Positions 60,617-64,000 of a stretch of DNA of 64,000 nucleotides are shown in pieces. Each line of letters opens with the position of its first letter. The stretch's first letter is position 1. The notes under the pieces are model-generated. The model did no database searches. It saw only the letters and a list, made by a program, of their open reading frames with translations, and was not told where the DNA came from. The translations under genes were made by a program, and so were the position numbers. This stretch comes from an uncultured Acetatifactor sp. (GTDB lineage Bacteria > Bacillota > Clostridia > Lachnospirales > Lachnospiraceae), in contig CAJUJU010000007.1 in assembly GCA_910586835.1 (NCBI GenBank), positions 18,447 to 82,446 of the forward strand. Direction: 5' to 3'.

Positions 60617-61048
60617 CTACAGTTCCTTCGTAAAGCAGATGATACGGTTGGCCTCGGCAAAGCCCGCCGCCAGGTGAAAAGCAAGACTCTCCTCATTCCC
60701 CAGCTCGCAGTCGCTGGCAAACTCCCTGCAGCCCTGTTCTGCCGCCCACCCCTCACATTCCTGGAGCAGTTCCCTGGCATATCCCTTATGGCGATATGCT
60801 TCTTTCACAAAAATACCCTCCAGATACCCCACCGGGCTGGAATCTGTCCCTTCTACATAGTCATGCCGCAGCTGGCACTGAGCAAAGCCCACCGGCTCGG
60901 CTCCCTCATATTTCAGGAAAAACTGCGTTCCCTTCCCGGACGCCTCCTCAAATTCCTGTGCCATCCCGGAAACCGTATGCTCGTCCCACATCAGCACGGC
61001 CAGTTCTGCAGCCTTTATCAATTCCTTCCCTTCCGCTTTCTTTACCAT
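60617..61048 (-). CDS. AAC(6')-like GNAT acetyltransferase
   Basis: 143 residues with a GNAT fold. The segments LRHDYVEGTDSSPVGYLEGIF and the acetyl-CoA loop YRHKGYARELL match the chromosomal aminoglycoside 6'-N-acetyltransferase family. Activity on aminoglycosides is likely by family but not proved by sequence. The ATG at 61048 follows AGGAGG. It converges with the P-loop kinase gene. Confidence 0.8.
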   Translation of the reverse strand: MVKKAEGKELIKAAELAVLMWDEHTVSGMAQEFEEASGKGTQFFLKYEGAEPVGFAQCQLRHDYVEGTDSSPVGYLEGIFVKEAYRHKGYARELLQECEGWAAEQGCREFASDCELGNEESLAFHLAAGFAEANRIICFTKEL

Positions 61049-61111
61049 TTCCTTTTCCTCCTGATTCCTGCCGCATACACAACAGCGGCTCATATAAATT
61101 TGCACCTGAAA

Positions 61112-62794
61112 TTACTGCTGTAAAAACAGGTAAGCCTCCTCAAAGCCCGGCAGATAGCTGCACCAGCGCAGCACGCACCAGGGCATATCGGAATCCCCCT
61201 CATACAGAAAAATCCAGGCGTCTCCGCCATGGGTAATATAAAAGCTGTTATAGACCATCCTGCCCTTATCATCATATAAAATGCGGCCGGTAGAATCTGA
61301 GGTGCCATGGGAATAACTTGAACGCAAATACTCTATGCTGTTTATGTTTCCCTCCCCGTCATAAAAAATCTCCATCTGCCCCGAATAGTCGATGCCTTCG
61401 TCCCACCAGCCCCACTTCTCTCTGTCGCACTGCTGAAGTTCCTCCCGGATCAGTTTCAGTCTTCCCGTCTCATCATGCACCGTCCAACAGGGATAACACA
61501 GATATTCTCCTTTTCCGTTTTCCTCCCCGCTTCCTTTGTAGGAAAGAAATCTTCCTGCCTCATCAAACGCTGAAAATTCTTTATAAAACCAAGTTTTCTG
61601 ATTCCTGAGCAACAGCGACGGATGAAAGTTGGAATCCAGGTTTCTGGATTTCAGAACAAAGGGAAAGGGCGTTCCCGGCATGTACTCATAAACCGCCTCT
61701 GCCATTCTCTTCCCATATTTGTCGTATAATCGTTCTTCACCCCTGTTCTCTTCCTCATCCCACTCCCGAATGAGGCTCCCCCACCTCCCTTCTTCCTCCA
61801 GCGTATAGGTGGTACAGTATACCTCATCCTGATACACGCTCACATTGTTTTCTTGATCCACCCAATAATCGTTCCAGAAATGAACGATAAAGCAGTATTG
61901 TCCCTTCTCTTTATCTACATAATATTCCGTAAAAAGATCACCCTCTGGCCAATAGGTGACTCCGTCCGGCTCCTCCTTTTCAATCCCCTGAGCCTGCAGA
62001 TATTCGCGTATAAACTCCCCCTCTCTGCCCGCATCATAGTCCTCGTCACAGGGCTCATATATGCCATATGTTCCTTCGGATTCAGAGCCGAAGGCACTCC
62101 AGCCGTAGATCGCCTCCACACAGCCTTTCGTCTCCAGACGCTCTCTCCCGAAATCGGTCTCCTCTTCCCGCAGTTCCCTGGCATCTGCCGCCGCACCTTC
62201 CACAAAATAGCTGAGACTGCTTATCTTCCCGTCCCGGATTCTTGCCTGCAAAATCCCTTCCCTGAAATTCCAGACAGCGCAGCTCACGTTCCAACCGCCT
62301 TCTTTTTCCTCCTCCAGGATATCTGCATTGCCCAAAATATCCGTCAATGTTTCCAGCGTGTCCTCCTTTACCCTGATACCCAGAAAATCACCGTCCGCAA
62401 ACTGTGCCAGCCCGCTGAAGCCGTTCCCTTTTCCGTTAAAGCTATATTCTATACTGCCGTATTCCTCTCCCTTTTCCCGATAATACCGCTGCCCCTCAGA
62501 AGAAACGCCGCTGATCTCATAGTTGTCATAGTCCAGCACATCGCCGGGAGAAAGCCCCACCAGAGATTTTGTATCTCCGTTTTTCAGACAGAACAGCTTA
62601 TCCGCCGCATCCCCGGGCTCCTGGGAAATCTCCAGGTTTTCACCCACAGGATCAGCTTCGATTAGGGAGGCTTCCATATCTTCCACAATATTCGTATCCG
62701 CCTGCAATCCGCTGCAGGCAATGAGCGAAACGGCCAGGAAAAACATGCCCGTCGTAATCAAGCCACTATGCTTTTTTCTGCTTTTCATCCTCAT
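61112..62794 (-). CDS. Large lipoprotein of unknown function
   Basis: 560 residues with a signal peptide and lipobox SLIAC (C27). It is rich in Tyr, Trp, Asp, Glu and Gly, mostly beta. The second half has repeated patterns such as YDKYGKRMAEAVYEY, FDEAGRFLSYKGSG, YDGEGNINSIEYLRSS and YDDKGRMVYNSFYI, close to RHS/YD-type repeats. The start ATG at 62794 overlaps the ABC ATPase stop as ATGA, so it is coupled to that importer. It may be a binding or accessory part; no known family is recognised. Confidence 0.75.
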   Translation of the reverse strand: MRMKSRKKHSGLITTGMFFLAVSLIACSGLQADTNIVEDMEASLIEADPVGENLEISQEPGDAADKLFCLKNGDTKSLVGLSPGDVLDYDNYEISGVSSEGQRYYREKGEEYGSIEYSFNGKGNGFSGLAQFADGDFLGIRVKEDTLETLTDILGNADILEEEKEGGWNVSCAVWNFREGILQARIRDGKISSLSYFVEGAAADARELREEETDFGRERLETKGCVEAIYGWSAFGSESEGTYGIYEPCDEDYDAGREGEFIREYLQAQGIEKEEPDGVTYWPEGDLFTEYYVDKEKGQYCFIVHFWNDYWVDQENNVSVYQDEVYCTTYTLEEEGRWGSLIREWDEEENRGEERLYDKYGKRMAEAVYEYMPGTPFPFVLKSRNLDSNFHPSLLLRNQKTWFYKEFSAFDEAGRFLSYKGSGEENGKGEYLCYPCWTVHDETGRLKLIREELQQCDREKWGWWDEGIDYSGQMEIFYDGEGNINSIEYLRSSYSHGTSDSTGRILYDDKGRMVYNSFYITHGGDAWIFLYEGDSDMPWCVLRWCSYLPGFEEAYLFLQQ

Positions 62795-63591
62795 ATCTGA
62801 AAGCTCCCCTGTGTCTGGCACCTGCCCTGTTCCAAGCCAATTCCATTGAAAATTCTCATAACCTGTTCCGCATCGGCACGCTGCTTTTCCGCTCCCACAA
62901 GATCCAGAACCACACTTCCCTCCTGCATCATCACAAGCCTGCTTCCATACTTTACAGCATGTCGGAGATTGTGCGTCACCATAATGGCCGTCATCTGTTT
63001 TTCTTTCACCAGCTTTTCCGTAAGCTCCATAATGGTTTCCGCAGTTTTGGGATCCAGCGCCGCGGTGTGTTCATCCAGTATCAGAAAATCCACAGGCGCC
63101 ATGACGGCCATCAGCAGCGTCAGCGCCTGACGCTGCCCGCCGGAGAGTGCCCCCACCTGTACCTCCAGTTTATCCTCCAGACCAAGCTTCAAAGAACGAA
63201 GCATGTTCCGATAAACCTCCGTTTTCCCTTTGTTTACACATCCGGTCAGATTATAATGCTTTCCTTTATTATCGGCTATAGACAGATTTTCCAATATTGT
63301 CATCCCCGGACAAGTACCCCTTGCCGGATCCTGATATACCCTTCCAATCCGCCTTTGACGGATAAAATCCTTCTCGCCGGAGATATCCCTCCCGTTTATC
63401 AGAATCTGTCCGGCATCAACGGAAACAGTTCCGCAGATCATATTCAACAGGGTGGACTTACCGGAACCGTTGCTGCCCACCACCGACACAAACTCGCTGT
63501 CCTGAACCGTGAAATCAAAGTCCCTGAACAGACATAGTTCATTGACGGAACCGGAATTGAACGTTTTGCTGATTCCCTTCAACTGCAGCAT
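62791..63591 (-). CDS. ABC transporter ATP-binding protein (TrpXYZ/YtlC-like)
   Basis: 266 residues with Walker A GSNGSGKST, signature LSGGQRQAL and Walker B DFLILDEHTAALD. It belongs to the group that pairs with single-domain branched-chain-like permeases and TrpX-type binding proteins (the YtlC/TM0020 class). It is the motor of an importer; the substrate (perhaps tryptophan or a related small molecule) is unproved. Its start overlaps the permease stop by 13 bp. Confidence 0.9.
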   Translation of the reverse strand: MLQLKGISKTFNSGSVNELCLFRDFDFTVQDSEFVSVVGSNGSGKSTLLNMICGTVSVDAGQILINGRDISGEKDFIRQRRIGRVYQDPARGTCPGMTILENLSIADNKGKHYNLTGCVNKGKTEVYRNMLRSLKLGLEDKLEVQVGALSGGQRQALTLLMAVMAPVDFLILDEHTAALDPKTAETIMELTEKLVKEKQMTAIMVTHNLRHAVKYGSRLVMMQEGSVVLDLVGAEKQRADAEQVMRIFNGIGLEQGRCQTQGSFQI

Positions 63592-63954
63592 CGTTTCACC
63601 TTCTTCCTATCCATACTTGCCACCAGAATGATCAGGAAAAGAACAGCCGTGACCAGTTTGATTGCATTCGCGCCAATTCCGGCAAACATAGCCAGAGCCA
63701 CACAGGCCTTGTACAGGACGGCGCCAAGGATTACGCCTGATGTGATCCGCAGAAACGCCGCCCGTCGAAACAGATTTGTGCCGATAATAACACTTGCCAG
63801 ACCGATGACCACCGCTCCCGTCCCTATGGAAATTTCAAAGCTCCTCTGCTGCTGGGCGTAGATACACCCGCTCAGAGCCACCAGTCCATTTGCAATAGAA
63901 AGTCCCACCGTTTTCACCAGTCCCTGATCTGCCCCCAGGCTGGTGACAATGGTA
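63579..63954 (-). CDS. ABC transporter permease, C-terminal part (truncated at contig end)
   Basis: The last 124 codons of a permease: GLSIANGLVALSGCIYAQQQ, IGTGAVVIGLASVIIG and LRITSGVILGAVLYK are typical of the branched-chain-like permeases of this importer class. The frame stays open to 63954, where adapter sequence begins, so the N-terminal half and the start are missing. A GTG start at 63917 would cut conserved helices, so it is not used. Confidence 0.85.
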
Positions 63955-64000
63955 AGATCGGAAGAGCGTCGTGTAGGGAAAGAGTGTAGATCTCGGTGGT
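63955..64000 (+). other. Illumina TruSeq adapter at contig end
   Basis: The last 46 bases match the universal adapter complement as I know it, beginning AGATCGGAAGAGCGTCGTGT and ending with the GTAGATCTCGGTGGT part. This is library contamination, not genome. Confidence 0.95.

Noticed and set aside
1..63954. tRNA, rRNA, insertion sequences or prophage genes
   Set aside because: I found no cloverleaf with an acceptor end, no rRNA-like stretch, and no transposase, integrase or phage structural gene.

Overview
The window is a chromosomal segment with high G+C (roughly 55-60% by eye) from an anaerobic Firmicute. It most resembles Clostridia of the Lachnospiraceae type. The reasons are strong AGGAGG-type ribosome sites, a TIGR04086 membrane protein, HemZ, the apt-rel pair, a NusG-II/Gx-transporter pair, a CmpB-type protein and a stand-alone pyrI. 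There is no rRNA, tRNA, phage, insertion sequence or CRISPR array. The last 46 bases match the Illumina TruSeq adapter, so the window ends at a contig end in a draft assembly and the true genome stops at about 63954.

Region by region. 1-2107: a truncated zinc-ribbon protein, a small membrane protein and a CBS/CorC hemolysin-family protein. 2115-10301 (all minus): a phosphate block read as amidase, pstS, pstC, pstA, pstB, then a Na/Pi cotransporter with a PhoU tail, a PhoP/PhoB-type regulator and a PhoR-type kinase. A Pho-box-like array of TTTACA repeats lies directly upstream of the cotransporter. 10387-20507 (minus): a coiled-coil protein, a heterodimeric ABC exporter with an Sfp-type phosphopantetheinyl transferase, aspS, hisS and hemZ. 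20572-24913: the MoxR / DUF58 / transglutaminase trio. 24979-30416: a metallo-hydrolase, bifunctional rel, apt, and three small proteins (CBS, DUF308, SEC-C). 30649-36838: a hydrolase, a GDPD, an MFS carrier, an ABC-F protein and a PHP phosphoesterase.

36918-41343 is the accessory-looking part: an acidic 87-residue protein, a lipoprotein, a markedly AT-rich secreted C39-like protein, and an AraC-type regulator with a long helical tail that has its own internal start signal. 41354-48848 (minus) reads pheA, a DUF815 ATPase, ppx, ppk1, maf and a HAD phosphatase. 49009-52633 holds a DUF5050-like protein, an ArsR-type metal sensor, and an apbE gene divergent from a NusG-II / Gx-transporter pair that recalls the accessory genes of Gram-positive flavin electron export. 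52654-56798 (minus) is a folate operon, folC-folE-HD hydrolase-folP-folB/K. 57021-60583 holds a CmpB-like protein, a PH-domain protein, a nitroreductase, pyrB-pyrI behind an intrinsic-terminator-like hairpin, and a P-loop kinase. 60617-63954 holds an AAC(6')-like acetyltransferase and the end of an ABC importer operon (permease, ATPase, lipoprotein).

Phosphate is a recurring theme: high-affinity uptake (Pst), Na-driven transport, two-component control, polyphosphate synthesis and breakdown, and (p)ppGpp metabolism. I see no wholly new multi-gene system. The best candidates for new biology are the AraC-helical fusion beside the AT-rich secreted protein, the HD hydrolase filling a gap in the folate pathway, the hairpin-controlled starts of the amidase and pyrB, and the in-frame minisatellites in hemZ and the phosphopantetheinyl transferase.
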